Shown here: piece by piece, positions 32,082 through 39,886 of the stretch
How positions within the stretch are numbered: the first letter of the stretch is position 1
How the letters are laid out: every line of letters begins with the position of its first letter
DNA from: Sulfurimonas sp.
GTDB lineage: Bacteria > Campylobacterota > Campylobacteria > Campylobacterales > Sulfurimonadaceae
Assembly (NCBI RefSeq): GCF_028694605.1
Contig: NZ_JAQVKP010000006.1
Coordinates: forward strand, 62,001-126,000
DNA length: 64,000 nucleotides
Direction: 5' to 3'
Notes under the pieces: model-generated
What the model was told of the DNA's origin: nothing
Databases searched by the model: none
Seen by the model: only the letters and a program-made list of their open reading frames with translations
Made by a program: the position numbers and the translations under genes

Positions 32082-33490
32082 TCTCTAGCGTATAAATCCC
32101 CAAACCCCTATAAATCCCCGATTACACCCAATATCTCAAGTACAGCAGTTCCGCTCCCCACACCCCGCACCCCATCAATGACGAGCAGTAACCGTAATAA
32201 GTGCGCTTTGGTACTTTGGCATCAAGTGGGGGGATGGAGAGGTGGGGTGTTTTTTTTTGCGTGTTGCGTTTCGTTTTGAGTTTTTGAGTTTGGATTTGAT
32301 GTTGTTTTTGAGTTTGGTTTTGGTTTTTTGATGCTTTTGTTTGGATTTTTGGCGTGGGTGTTGATGAAAAAAAGAGCTAAAAACGTCTAAAAAGGAACAG
32401 AAAAAGGAACACTTGAGGCTTGAAACGCCCTTGTTTGTGGGGATTGTAGTTAACAATCACTTAATTTTGGCAATGAAACGGCGTGGTTTGGTTTGGTTGT
32501 GCATAGTAATCACTATGCGGTTTGGTTTGGTTGTGCATAGTAATCACTATGCGGTTTGGTTTGGTTGTGCATAGTAATCACTATGCGGTGTGACTAGATT
32601 TGTGTGGCGGTTGTCTTGCTTCTTTGGCTGGATGGTTAGGCGTGGTGTGATGGTTTTGCGGTTGGATGGGCTGATTTGTGTGGGTGTACCCACCCCAACA
32701 CACCTCGCAACATCTACACTAAGCCCTGTGAGAAAAATTTTGAGATTTTCAAACGATGTTGCAGGGCTAAAATGGGGCTAAAGTTCAAATTTGGCTCTTT
32801 TTGGGGTTGATTTTGCTTTTTTGGAAGTGCTATTTTGACATTCTTAAACTTTGCTTTTTTCCTTAAAAGTTGCTTGGAAACTCTGTTTAGCGTTTTTTTT
32901 GGGTGTAATAAAGTGCCAAAAAGGGGCAAAAATGAGGGTTGTGTTTTGCGATTTTGGGCTGATTACAGTACAAACGGCACTTTTGGGGAAATGGGGGCGG
33001 GGGCAAAGTGCCTAAAATGCGATGGTTACAGTACACGCTGTAATACCGCCTACTACCCTAATCTTTTTTTACCTCTTTTTTCTTTTTTTTCTTCTCTCTT
33101 TTTACTCTAATATATATAAATATTAACCTTTTTTTCTCACACTAAATAGAAGAAAAAGATGTAAAGCTATAACTTAAACTCTTTAAGCCCCTATAATAAG
33201 GGCTTTTCTTTCTCTTTTTTCCCTGTATTGGGCTGTAATCTTAAAGTTACTCTGTTTTGCTTAGAATGTCGATAAATAGGGGTTTGATGGTGGATTACAG
33301 AAGTGTTGGAGAGTTGGGAATTTGGCAAAAATGAGAAAAAAAGTGTAAAAAAAGTGGCTTTTTTGGCACTCATATAAAAGTTTTCTTAGGGCTATTGTGG
33401 GGTTTTTTGATTTGGTTTAAGGTTTGGCGTTATGGGTTGGGCGGGACTGAAGTCCCACCTCCTTTGTTGTGTGAGCTAAAAAAATTGTGT
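32082..33490. other. 1.4-kb non-coding region of the prophage
   Basis: No open frame has credible coding character; those present are low-complexity. The top strand is strongly T- and G-rich. It contains the three 34-bp repeats, a duplicated AAAAAGGAAC stretch (32390-32412), the inverted repeat TTACAG-N6-CTGTAA (33026-33043), copies of AAAGTGCC/GGCACTTT near 32910-33012, and GGGACT-GA-AGTCCC (33443-33456). It separates the early leftward genes from the next block and could hold a replication origin or a regulatory centre. Confidence 0.6.
32485..32586. repeat. Three perfect 34-bp tandem repeats, each with a hairpin
   Basis: The unit starts GGTTTGGTTTGGTTGT and ends in GCATAGT-AATC-ACTATGC, a 7-bp inverted repeat with a four-base loop. 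Copies are at 32485-32518, 32519-32552 and 32553-32586 with no differences. There are no spacers, so it is not a CRISPR. The layout is iteron-like. Confidence 0.9.
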
Positions 33491-33496
33491 TATAAT
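33491..33496 (+). promoter_or_regulatory. -10 box giving a probably leaderless mRNA
   Basis: TATAAT ends six bases before the ATG at 33503, so transcription would begin at or next to the start codon. TTGTGT (33467-33472) could be the -35 box. Confidence 0.45.
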
Positions 33497-33502
33497 CCCA
33501 GA

Positions 33503-33661
33503 ATGACAGAGCTTATAAAAAATATTGGTTTAGGTTTATTTGTAAACGGTAGTTATGATTTGCTACATTTTGACATAAGCGTGACAAATCTGTACATCAC
33601 TATTGGTTCTATCGTCGTGATGGCGATTATGATTAAACTTCAAAAAAAGGAGAGAAGATGA
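33503..33661 (+). CDS. Small phage membrane protein (52 aa)
   Basis: The protein MTELIKNIGLGLFVNGSYDL has an amphipathic start and a membrane helix (about 27-45) with a basic end. It overlaps the next small gene (ATGA). The start is set by the promoter position; the frame extends upstream, but that part is unlikely to be transcribed. Confidence 0.55.
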   Translation: MTELIKNIGLGLFVNGSYDLLHFDISVTNLYITIGSIVVMAIMIKLQKKERR

Positions 33662-33762
33662 CGGCAGGACAGGCTATTATCGTAGGACTTACAACGGTTC
33701 TCTTGGTATATTCGGTGTATCTTTTAATCAAAGATTCAAAAAAAGGTAAACGCTCTCATTGA
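33658..33762 (+). CDS. Small phage membrane protein (34 aa)
   Basis: AAAGGAGAG precedes the ATG. One membrane helix (AIIVGLTTVLLVYSVYLLI) is followed by a basic tail. It is coupled to the 52-residue gene. The pair forms a two-gene rightward unit amid leftward genes. Confidence 0.6.
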   Translation: MTAGQAIIVGLTTVLLVYSVYLLIKDSKKGKRSH

Positions 33763-33784
33763 GGGGCGATGGGAACGAGAGAAG

Positions 33785-34036
33785 TCATCTCTCGACTCCA
33801 TCAAAGTCATTTAAGCTCAACGGCTCGTTATTTTCTATGAGTGCGGCGGCAGATATGTCTAGTGCTTCCATGCGCTTCTCAATAATCTCATAGCAGAAGC
33901 AGTTGGTTTGCGTGTCGTTCCACGAGTTTGCCACCTCTTGGCGGAATGCTACTAGCTCCATGTATCCCATTTGGGGGACGGCTTCAAGACGTTTTTTTAG
34001 ATTCGGGGTTAGCATTATGTTTTCTGGGATTTTCAT
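33785..34036 (-). CDS. Hypothetical phage protein (83 aa)
   Basis: The start MKIPENIMLTPNLKKRLEAV overlaps the stop of the 34033 gene (ATGA). It is a mostly helical, acidic protein with a CFC pair. It is the last gene of the leftward small-gene operon. No family is recognised. Confidence 0.6.
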   Translation of the reverse strand: MKIPENIMLTPNLKKRLEAVPQMGYMELVAFRQEVANSWNDTQTNCFCYEIIEKRMEALDISAAALIENNEPLSLNDFDGVER

Positions 34037-34260
34037 ATCTCGCCTTGTCTAAAATTTTCGCACGGTGGGGCATCTGGGTCAACTTCATAGCCAAATACGG
34101 TTATGTTTTTATATCCATCTTCTCTTGAGCCGCCAACTTCAAAAAACGTTTTTGTTTTGTTATCTTTGACTGTACAAACCCACGGTTTTTCAAAATCAAC
34201 ATCGCTTTTGTCATCCGACAACTGCACCTTTACGTGTGCGCAATAACTGCAAGTTTTCAT
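34033..34260 (-). CDS. Hypothetical Cys-containing phage protein (75 aa)
   Basis: It starts MKTCSYCAHVKVQ, followed by WVCTVKD and a final PPCENFRQ. The four cysteines resemble a small metal-binding fold. Overlaps with both neighbours indicate an operon. Confidence 0.6.
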   Translation of the reverse strand: MKTCSYCAHVKVQLSDDKSDVDFEKPWVCTVKDNKTKTFFEVGGSREDGYKNITVFGYEVDPDAPPCENFRQGEI

Positions 34261-34448
34261 ATCTTGCGCTCCAAATACTCAACGATACTCTGCAATTTAA
34301 AAATTTCTTCCTTGTGAAACTTATCGTTAAGTTCGCAAATGTTATTGAGCTCTTTTAGCTCTTGCATCTGCATGTAGATAACTTTATTTGCACTGCCTAG
34401 CTTATCTTGAAGCTCTTTTAGCTCTTGTTTTAGTTTTTTGAATTTCAT
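34257..34448 (-). CDS. Small coiled-coil phage protein (63 aa)
   Basis: Almost the entire sequence is a heptad-like coiled coil (KFKKLKQELKELQDKLG). It overlaps its neighbours by four bases on each side. No function can be assigned. Confidence 0.55.
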   Translation of the reverse strand: MKFKKLKQELKELQDKLGSANKVIYMQMQELKELNNICELNDKFHKEEIFKLQSIVEYLERKI

Positions 34449-34585
34449 TTTACCAACCTGTATAATTTTAAAATTAACTCTTTTTGCTCTTCAGTCATCG
34501 GAGTGGTGAGCAACTGCATCACTATGTTTTTTATCTGTAGATTTTGGTCTTTTGCTTGGTCTATAAGCATTTTAGTTTTTGTCAT
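34445..34585 (-). CDS. Small helical phage protein (46 aa)
   Basis: From MTKTKMLIDQAKDQ it is a short helical protein. An earlier in-frame ATG would overlap the upstream gene more deeply and is less likely. No family is recognised. Confidence 0.4.
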   Translation of the reverse strand: MTKTKMLIDQAKDQNLQIKNIVMQLLTTPMTEEQKELILKLYRLVK

Positions 34586-34874
34586 TTTTGATTTGCTCGC
34601 ATACTTTTTGGATAAGAGCATTCGCTGCATTTTGGCGTTTTGCCGTGTTTGGATGCACTGTTCGCTTTTGAAAAAAATCTGCCAAAAGCACTATGTCAAA
34701 ACATGCCATAGGTACTATGTATCCTCTGCTGTCTTTGCCTGTTACCGTGTGATATCCGCATGCAAACTCAAATCTTAATGCAAGTATTAAGAGCGAATGA
34801 ATCTGCTGCTCACTTAGCGTTGTTTTTTTTCTTAGCGTTGTTCGTGTTACTAGCAAAAGAGATCCTGTTCGCAC
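34572..34874 (-). CDS. Hypothetical phage protein (up to 100 aa)
   Basis: The open frame starts at GTG 34874 inside the upstream gene. The true start may be a few codons later. The central part (FACGYHTVTGKDSRGYIVPMACFDIVLLADFF) looks globular. It lies in the small-gene operon. No family is recognised. Confidence 0.45.
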   Translation of the reverse strand: MRTGSLLLVTRTTLRKKTTLSEQQIHSLLILALRFEFACGYHTVTGKDSRGYIVPMACFDIVLLADFFQKRTVHPNTAKRQNAANALIQKVCEQIKNDKN

Positions 34875-35191
34875 ATAAGTTCTTCACGGCGGTATGCCCA
34901 TTCACGCTTCGTTATTTTGATAGCATCGCAAACGAGAAAATGTCCTAAACTTAGATAGAGCATGTCTTCAAGCTCTTTGAGATAGTTTTTGTAAGTTTCT
35001 ATCTTCTTTTCGTCTGCTTCAAGTGTGCCTTTGAACTCTTTTCTGAATTCGTACTTGAAGACGTTAAACTTGCATGTGCCTATCATCTCGCTAACCGTCA
35101 AGAGCTTTTCTGCTTCTTGGATGGCTACTTTTTTATTTTTCTCATAGTGAACGCTTTTCTCGTTTATGAGCGGATGTAGTGTTTTACTCAT
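34850..35191 (-). CDS. Phage protein resembling DUF3310
   Basis: The 113-residue protein starts at MSKTLHPLINEK after GGGGAG. The stretch CKFNVFKYEFRKEFKG followed by KKIETYKNYLKELEDM resembles the DUF3310 family of phage nucleotide-metabolism-associated proteins. The match is by eye and moderate. Confidence 0.5.
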   Translation of the reverse strand: MSKTLHPLINEKSVHYEKNKKVAIQEAEKLLTVSEMIGTCKFNVFKYEFRKEFKGTLEADEKKIETYKNYLKELEDMLYLSLGHFLVCDAIKITKREWAYRREELMCEQDLFC

Positions 35192-35288
35192 TTTCTCCCC
35201 ATTTTCTGGTTTTTCTTTTGTAATATTCGAGTGCAAAAAGCACACCTATGGCATATGCGATTAAGCTTAGTACGAGATAGTCAATCAT
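35184..35288 (-). CDS. Small phage membrane protein (34 aa)
   Basis: AAGGACACC lies upstream of ATG 35288. One membrane helix (LVLSLIAYAIGVLFALEYY) precedes a basic tail. It overlaps both neighbours. Confidence 0.55.
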   Translation of the reverse strand: MIDYLVLSLIAYAIGVLFALEYYKRKTRKWGENE

Positions 35289-35388
35289 TTATGGTGTCCT
35301 TCCAATTTAAAAAAATCATCACGTACATCACAACAATGATGTCAAGATAAAACGCCACTTGTGCGTTGAATGGATTGTCAATTATCAA
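35281..35388 (-). CDS. Small phage membrane protein (35 aa, TTG start)
   Basis: A TTG start overlaps the end of the ssb gene, with GAGGAG 11 bases before it. The peptide has a hydrophobic core ([17 protein letters not shown]). The start codon is uncertain, but the tight overlaps support it. Confidence 0.4.
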   Translation of the reverse strand: MIIDNPFNAQVAFYLDIIVVMYVMIFLNWKDTIND

Positions 35389-35794
35389 AATGGTATCTCC
35401 TCTCCATCGATGTCAACTTGTGGTTGCTCTTTTGGTACGTTTTCATAGACAACTTCCGGCGGCTTTGCGCTCTCTTGTTTGCTTCCTAGCATCTGCATAC
35501 TTTCCACCATGACGCTATGTTTGGAGTGGCGTTGTCCGTCCTTTTCCCATGTGTCATGTTTGAGCCTGCCCTCTACTAAAATCTTGCTCCCTTTTTGAGG
35601 TACTGGTTTGCTACCTCTGCGCTGCGTCCGAAAAAGGAGATATCCACAAAGCAGACATCCTCTTTTTTCTCGCCGTTGCTTGTATATTTATGGCTTGTTG
35701 CGATTGCCGTGTTTGCTAGAGCCGTGCCGCTTGGCAAGTAGCGCAACTCCACCTCTCTTGTTAAGTTTCCTACTAAAATGATCTTGTTATACAT
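35385..35794 (-). pseudogene. ssb: Single-stranded DNA-binding protein with -1 frameshift
   Basis: The first frame reads MYNKIILVGNLTREVELRYL up to NQYLKKG and then hits a stop at 35576. The -1 frame continues in perfect SSB consensus: [30 protein letters not shown] and a classic acidic C-terminal tail ending DIDGEEIPF at 35385. The shift falls at AAAAAGGG (minus strand, 35589-35596). Either one base was lost, the assembly is wrong, or ribosomes slip on AAA-AAG as in dnaX. The product would protect single-stranded phage DNA during replication. It follows the terminase gene without a gap. Confidence 0.8.
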
Positions 35795-37192
35795 CTACCA
35801 TGGTCTCCTTCTTCTTTGGTTTGGTGCTGTTTGGTTTTTGGACATATCTCTTTTGAAAGTGTAGTTTTGCAAGTAACTTAGTGCATCAATGATGTCATCG
35901 TGTGCGCCTCTTGGAAATGTGAGCAGTTCGTTTTCTAGTTCGCTCAAAAACTCTAGTTCTTTGCAAAAGTGTATTTTTTTGGCACGGAAAAGGGGTTGCA
36001 AGGCACTAATGCGTTTAAACTTAGCATCTGGTACGTTTGAGGCTTTTATCTCGTCTAGGGGCAGATATGAGCCGTTTTCTTTTGCGAGTGTGTCGAGAAC
36101 AAAAAAGAAGCCCTCCACTCCTGCTTTGTTCTCTATGCCTATGCGAAGTGGCTTCTCTCTCTCATAGAGGCTGTAAAGCTCTCGTCCTATCTTGTCTGTT
36201 TTGGCACTCCACTTACCCGCTGTGATATCAAGGATGAAGATGTCGTTTGCTTCTGATAAGCCTACCGTGACAAATGCGGTGTAGTCGCTTCTGGCGTTTT
36301 GCGTGAGTGCTAAGTCGCAAAGTGTGTAGGTGTAGCGTGAGAGTGCAAGGGCTTCCTCTCTTGCTATGTAAACAAAGTCGCTTCTCTTGAACGTTGCGTT
36401 CTCTTCGTCGATGATTTGGCACATCATCTCCATGAGCCAAAGGTTGCCTAGTCCGTTGCCTTTGTAGCTCTCATACTCCTCTTTGAGCATCGATGTTGAA
36501 AATCTATCTTCCCAGACGCTTTTGTCATCTTCAAAGACTGGGATTTTTACGGTTTTGAAGCGTTGGTCGTTTTCTAGGTTTACCACCACGCTGTCTTGGT
36601 GGATGTAGTTACCTATGTTTATGAACTTGATGCGTTTTGCATCAAAGGCTTTTAGCACCTCTCCATAAACAAAGCGTTTGGTGCGTTCTCTCTCAAGCTT
36701 ACTCTCAACTGTTTCGTAACTCTCAATATCATCTAATATGATAAGCGTAGGACGGCTTCCGCCTTTTGCTCTTGCCCCTCTTATCTTTTTTTCTCTGGTT
36801 AAAAAACGAATCTTTGAGGTCTTTTGCTCTGAGGTGTGCGTGATGGAGAGCGTGAGTTCGCCTGCTGTTTTTATGTCGATATTCATCGCCTCTTTGATAG
36901 TCTCTAACGCCTCACTAAAAGCGTCAAATGCTTCACGTGCTAAGTCTTTTGTTTCTCGGGCTATGATGGTGTAGGGTTCTTTATCGAGGACGATAGCGGC
37001 GAGTGGGTAAAGATATGCCGCCCATGTGGACTTGGCGCAACCACGAAATCCTGTGATGTTTGTGTAGGTGTTTGCGTTGATGGTGTCGAGGATTTCTTTG
37101 TGAAAACTTTTGATGCTGACTTTGTTGTTTTGTGCGCCGATTTCCCCAGGGAAGAAGAGTGCTGCAAAGTTGATAATTTCTTTTGTTGTCAT
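35795..37192 (-). CDS. Terminase large subunit
   Basis: The 465-residue protein has Walker A GFRGCAKST (about 48-56), Walker B LIILDDIE (about 148-155) and an RNase H-like nuclease domain with CDLALTQNARSDYTAF and PRGAHDDIIDALSYL. It packages phage DNA into the prohead. It lies on the opposite strand to the capsid genes, separated from the small subunit by a rightward gene. Confidence 0.9.
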   Translation of the reverse strand: MTTKEIINFAALFFPGEIGAQNNKVSIKSFHKEILDTINANTYTNITGFRGCAKSTWAAYLYPLAAIVLDKEPYTIIARETKDLAREAFDAFSEALETIKEAMNIDIKTAGELTLSITHTSEQKTSKIRFLTREKKIRGARAKGGSRPTLIILDDIESYETVESKLERERTKRFVYGEVLKAFDAKRIKFINIGNYIHQDSVVVNLENDQRFKTVKIPVFEDDKSVWEDRFSTSMLKEEYESYKGNGLGNLWLMEMMCQIIDEENATFKRSDFVYIAREEALALSRYTYTLCDLALTQNARSDYTAFVTVGLSEANDIFILDITAGKWSAKTDKIGRELYSLYEREKPLRIGIENKAGVEGFFFVLDTLAKENGSYLPLDEIKASNVPDAKFKRISALQPLFRAKKIHFCKELEFLSELENELLTFPRGAHDDIIDALSYLQNYTFKRDMSKNQTAPNQRRRRPW

Positions 37193-37212
37193 GTGTCGCT
37201 TCTGTTTAGGTT

Positions 37213-37239
37213 AGACCCTGAATCAAGTTCAGGGTGACG
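37213..37239. repeat. Palindromic repeat, copy A
   Basis: AG-ACCCTGAA-TCAAG-TTCAGGGT-GACG. An 8-bp stem surrounds a five-base loop. Copy B at 38302-38328 keeps the flanks and loop pattern but has a different, still fully paired stem. Confidence 0.7.
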
Positions 37240-37274
37240 GCGGTATTTTAGAGCTTTGGGCGGTGTGGCGGTAG

Positions 37275-37307
37275 CGTTTTTGCAGTTGTGCTAAAGTGTG
37301 CTATAAT
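37275..37307 (+). promoter_or_regulatory. Shared phage motif plus -10 box
   Basis: CGTTTTTGCAGTTGTGC (37275-37291) lies where the -35 element should be, upstream of TATAAT (37302-37307). The same 17 bases occur inverted at 46919-46935 and nearly unchanged at 38397-38420. It probably marks phage promoters that answer to one regulator. Confidence 0.6.
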
Positions 37308-37331
37308 TTTGGAAAATAAAAAGGTTGTGCT

Positions 37332-37712
37332 ATGGACAAAACAAGAGTTGATGATATGCTCATAGAGATGATAAGCCCAAAAATCAAAGAGATAGAGGAA
37401 AAGTTTAGTCGTGGCGAGGGGTTAACTCAAGATGATATAAATACGCTTCTGCTCAAGAGCCAATACAACCATATAAACCATTTGGATGATAAGCTAAACG
37501 AAACTGTGGCTAGCGTAAAGGCACTTGAGGGCAAGTTTAACGATTTGAGGGGTGAGTTTAAAGGGCTTGAGGAGAGGATGGATTTGAAATTTAAACTCTT
37601 TGAAGAGAAAGTAGAACATACCATCCAAAAAGCGTTAAATAAAAATATGGTTACTCTCATTATGGTTATGGGTGCGTTTTTGGCACTTTTTAAGGTTATA
37701 GATAAGTTTTAG
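37332..37712 (+). CDS. Coiled-coil protein with C-terminal membrane anchor
   Basis: The 126-residue protein is a long charged coiled coil (about 45-100), then a membrane helix (MVTLIMVMGAFLALFKVI). It has its own promoter with the shared motif and lies between the two terminase genes on the other strand. This is a moron-like position. The role is unknown. Confidence 0.65.
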   Translation: MDKTRVDDMLIEMISPKIKEIEEKFSRGEGLTQDDINTLLLKSQYNHINHLDDKLNETVASVKALEGKFNDLRGEFKGLEERMDLKFKLFEEKVEHTIQKALNKNMVTLIMVMGAFLALFKVIDKF

Positions 37713-37723
37713 GCATATTGGAA

Positions 37724-38287
37724 CTAATTTATCTCTATCTCAATAATATCTCTCATCTTCTCTCCTCTTAGCACTTTTAACACTTCATTTGCCGTTGCTT
37801 TTGCGTTGTCTTTTGCGTCGAGTTTGTCTATGAGTTTCTCATAAATCCTGCTTGTTGCGTCCATCACTTTTGCGGCTACGCTTGCCTCTTTTTCGTCGAT
37901 GATTTGTTTTTGCTTGAGGCTTTGTAGCCAGTTTTCTAAAACACAGAGTGCGTCGGCGTTTATCTTGCCTGTTTTATGCACATATGCGGCTAAGTCGTTC
38001 ATGCTTGTAAGAGCTTCGCTTTTGTCGGCTTTGCTAAAGTCTGCTTTTTGAACTATGGCGTGTTTGATGAGTAACGCTCTTTCGTTTTCCCAACCCTCCG
38101 AAACACTTCTACGGCTTAGCGTACTTGCACTTGGAGCATCTGCAAAGCCCTCGGCTTTTAGTTTGGCTTCTATCTCTCGGAGCGTGTAAACTTTTTCTCC
38201 AAAACCGTCAACCGTTAAAAAAAGCTCTTTTGCTCTTATCCACTCTGGGGGCGGTGGTGCTTCTACTTCAAAAAGATTTTCTTGCAT
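37724..38287 (-). CDS. Probable terminase small subunit
   Basis: The 187-residue protein has an N-terminal HTH-like part (YTLREIEAKLKAEGFADAPSASTLSRRS) and helical C-terminal regions, as in DUF1804-type small terminases. Its place upstream of the large subunit on the same strand agrees. It would bind the packaging site. No direct functional motif proves this. Confidence 0.6.
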   Translation of the reverse strand: MQENLFEVEAPPPPEWIRAKELFLTVDGFGEKVYTLREIEAKLKAEGFADAPSASTLSRRSVSEGWENERALLIKHAIVQKADFSKADKSEALTSMNDLAAYVHKTGKINADALCVLENWLQSLKQKQIIDEKEASVAAKVMDATSRIYEKLIDKLDAKDNAKATANEVLKVLRGEKMRDIIEIEIN

Positions 38288-38301
38288 TGTTGTTCCTTTT
38301 T

Positions 38302-38336
38302 AGATTCCAAATCGAGTTTGGAATGACGAACGTCAT
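38302..38336. repeat. Palindromic repeat, copy B
   Basis: AG-ATTCCAAA-TCGAG-TTTGGAAT-GACG (38302-38328). It has the same layout as 37213-37239 with compensating stem changes. ATGACG-AA-CGTCAT (38323-38336) forms a second palindrome that overlaps its end. Confidence 0.7.
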
Positions 38337-38396
38337 AAGTTTGCCAATGACGAACCGTAAATTTTATATCATTTAGTATAACACATATATTGCGCT

Positions 38397-38420
38397 TGTT
38401 TTCGCAGTTGTGCAAAAGTG
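38397..38420 (+). promoter_or_regulatory. Shared phage motif before the scaffold gene
   Basis: TGTTTTCGCAGTTGTGCAAA and the following AGTG match the 37275 motif except for one base in the core. TATAAA (38443-38448) may be the -10 box. The late structural operon starts at 38483. Confidence 0.55.
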
Positions 38421-38482
38421 CAAACAATAACAATGTGTTTAGTATAAAGTTGTGAAGATTTAAAATTTATAGGAGTTACTAA

Positions 38483-38959
38483 ATGGATATTTCAGAGCTA
38501 ATGGGTGCTGGTGCACCTCCGCCTAATGCAACACCGCCAAGTGCAATGCCCAATCCTCTTGAAGAGAAGATTGCCGCACTTGAAGCGCAAGTTGCAGGAA
38601 CAAAGTCAAAGCTGGATGATATGGTTGTAAAGCAGCAAAGAGCTGATCTGCTTAGCGAGTATAGCGGATTCAAAGCTTCAATCCCTGATTTTGATGAGAG
38701 CGCATTTTTTGCATCGCTTGAAGAAAAGTACAATGGGTATGTAGCAGAGGGTGCAACACCTGAGCAAGCGCAAGCGCTTGTGGATAAGGTTTTTCAAAAC
38801 CCAATTGGATGGAGAGCCGTCTGGGGCGAGATAGTGCAAAAGAGTGCGCCGCAAACACCAGACGCCATCATCCCGTCCGTGAACGGGTCGAATGTAGAAG
38901 AGTTGCCTGCGACAAGAGCGGGCTTAGGTAAATTTTTAAACAAACAAGGAGCTAAATAA
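38483..38959 (+). CDS. Probable capsid scaffolding protein
   Basis: The 158-residue protein has a Pro/Ala-rich start, a coiled coil (about 28-60), acidic helical segments and a basic end (AGLGKFLNKQGAK). This matches phage scaffolds in size, character and position directly before the major capsid gene. TAATG overlap couples it to the capsid gene. The assignment rests on context. Confidence 0.65.
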   Translation: MDISELMGAGAPPPNATPPSAMPNPLEEKIAALEAQVAGTKSKLDDMVVKQQRADLLSEYSGFKASIPDFDESAFFASLEEKYNGYVAEGATPEQAQALVDKVFQNPIGWRAVWGEIVQKSAPQTPDAIIPSVNGSNVEELPATRAGLGKFLNKQGAK

Positions 38960-39885
38960 TGGCAGCTTTAACACCAAATTCAAACTTAAGTACACTGTTT
39001 CCTAACCTTGCGGTCGGGACTGAACCGTCTATCTTAGAAAACATTTTACTTGTAGGCGCAAAAGATACGCCTATGCTTCGTGAAATCAAGAGAGTTCCTG
39101 TAAGCAACGTTAAGTCTGTATGGCTACATGATGCGCTTAGAGCTCCTCGCTCTGCTTCTGCTTCTGCTTCTAAGTATGTGCAAGATTTTGCCGCTTCTAC
39201 TTCAAACACGAGCGTTGAGAATGAGAACGTTGTTCAAATCTTCCGTGATGATGTCTCTGTTGCTAAAATTTTTCAAAATATCTCTAGCATCGATAAGCAA
39301 GCTGAGTTTGAGAGACAGCTCTCTAAGCGTTCTATAGAGCATCTCTTAGACATTGAAAACTCTTTTTGGGGTGCGCAATCACCGTTCTTGAGCTCAAACG
39401 ACACGGAGAAAAACGTAGTCGGCGGTGTATGGCACTTTGCGGCAAACCAAACAACCGACTACGCAGGCAAAGTCCTAACCTTTGATGATATCTTGGATAT
39501 CCAACAAAAAGTCTATGATGCAGGCGGAGACCCTAGAAAAATCTTTGTAGGTGCGGCTATGAAGCGTAAAATCAACACTATCGTTGAGAGTAAAAAAGTG
39601 AGCCGCTATGTGCAAAGTGATAGCAGAAAAGTGGACTTCCTCATCTCTACGATAGAGACGGACTTCGGTGCGACGGATATCGTGTTAACACGCTTTATGA
39701 AAGATATGCCTGACCGCATCCTTTGTTGTGACCCTGAGAGCATAGAACTTGGTATCTTGCAAGATACAACTATCTCTAAACCTGAGGGAGATAACCTTGC
39801 TGACAATGCCATCATCTACTCTGGTATGACGTACCACTTTAGAAACACGTTTGCGCTCTCTGCTGGCGTGGGATTTGCGGTGTAA
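38959..39885 (+). CDS. Major capsid protein (SU10/DUF5309-like)
   Basis: The 308-residue protein has the pattern of the SU10 major capsid group: an N-terminal ILENILLVGAKDTPMLREI, a central DDILDIQQKVYDAGGDPRKIFVG and a C-terminal Gly/Ala-rich end with FRNTFALSAGVGFAV. It follows the scaffold gene directly. It forms the icosahedral shell by HK97-type folding in that family. Family naming is by eye. Confidence 0.75.
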   Translation: MAALTPNSNLSTLFPNLAVGTEPSILENILLVGAKDTPMLREIKRVPVSNVKSVWLHDALRAPRSASASASKYVQDFAASTSNTSVENENVVQIFRDDVSVAKIFQNISSIDKQAEFERQLSKRSIEHLLDIENSFWGAQSPFLSSNDTEKNVVGGVWHFAANQTTDYAGKVLTFDDILDIQQKVYDAGGDPRKIFVGAAMKRKINTIVESKKVSRYVQSDSRKVDFLISTIETDFGATDIVLTRFMKDMPDRILCCDPESIELGILQDTTISKPEGDNLADNAIIYSGMTYHFRNTFALSAGVGFAV

Positions 39886-39886
39886 T

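Noticed and set aside
32175-32456. 93-codon minus-strand frame in the non-coding region
   Set aside because: It is a Lys/Gln/Ser low-complexity translation of T/G-rich DNA, without ribosome site or recognisable sequence.
32485-32586. CRISPR array
   Set aside because: The units are directly adjacent with no spacers, only three copies, and no cas genes are present.
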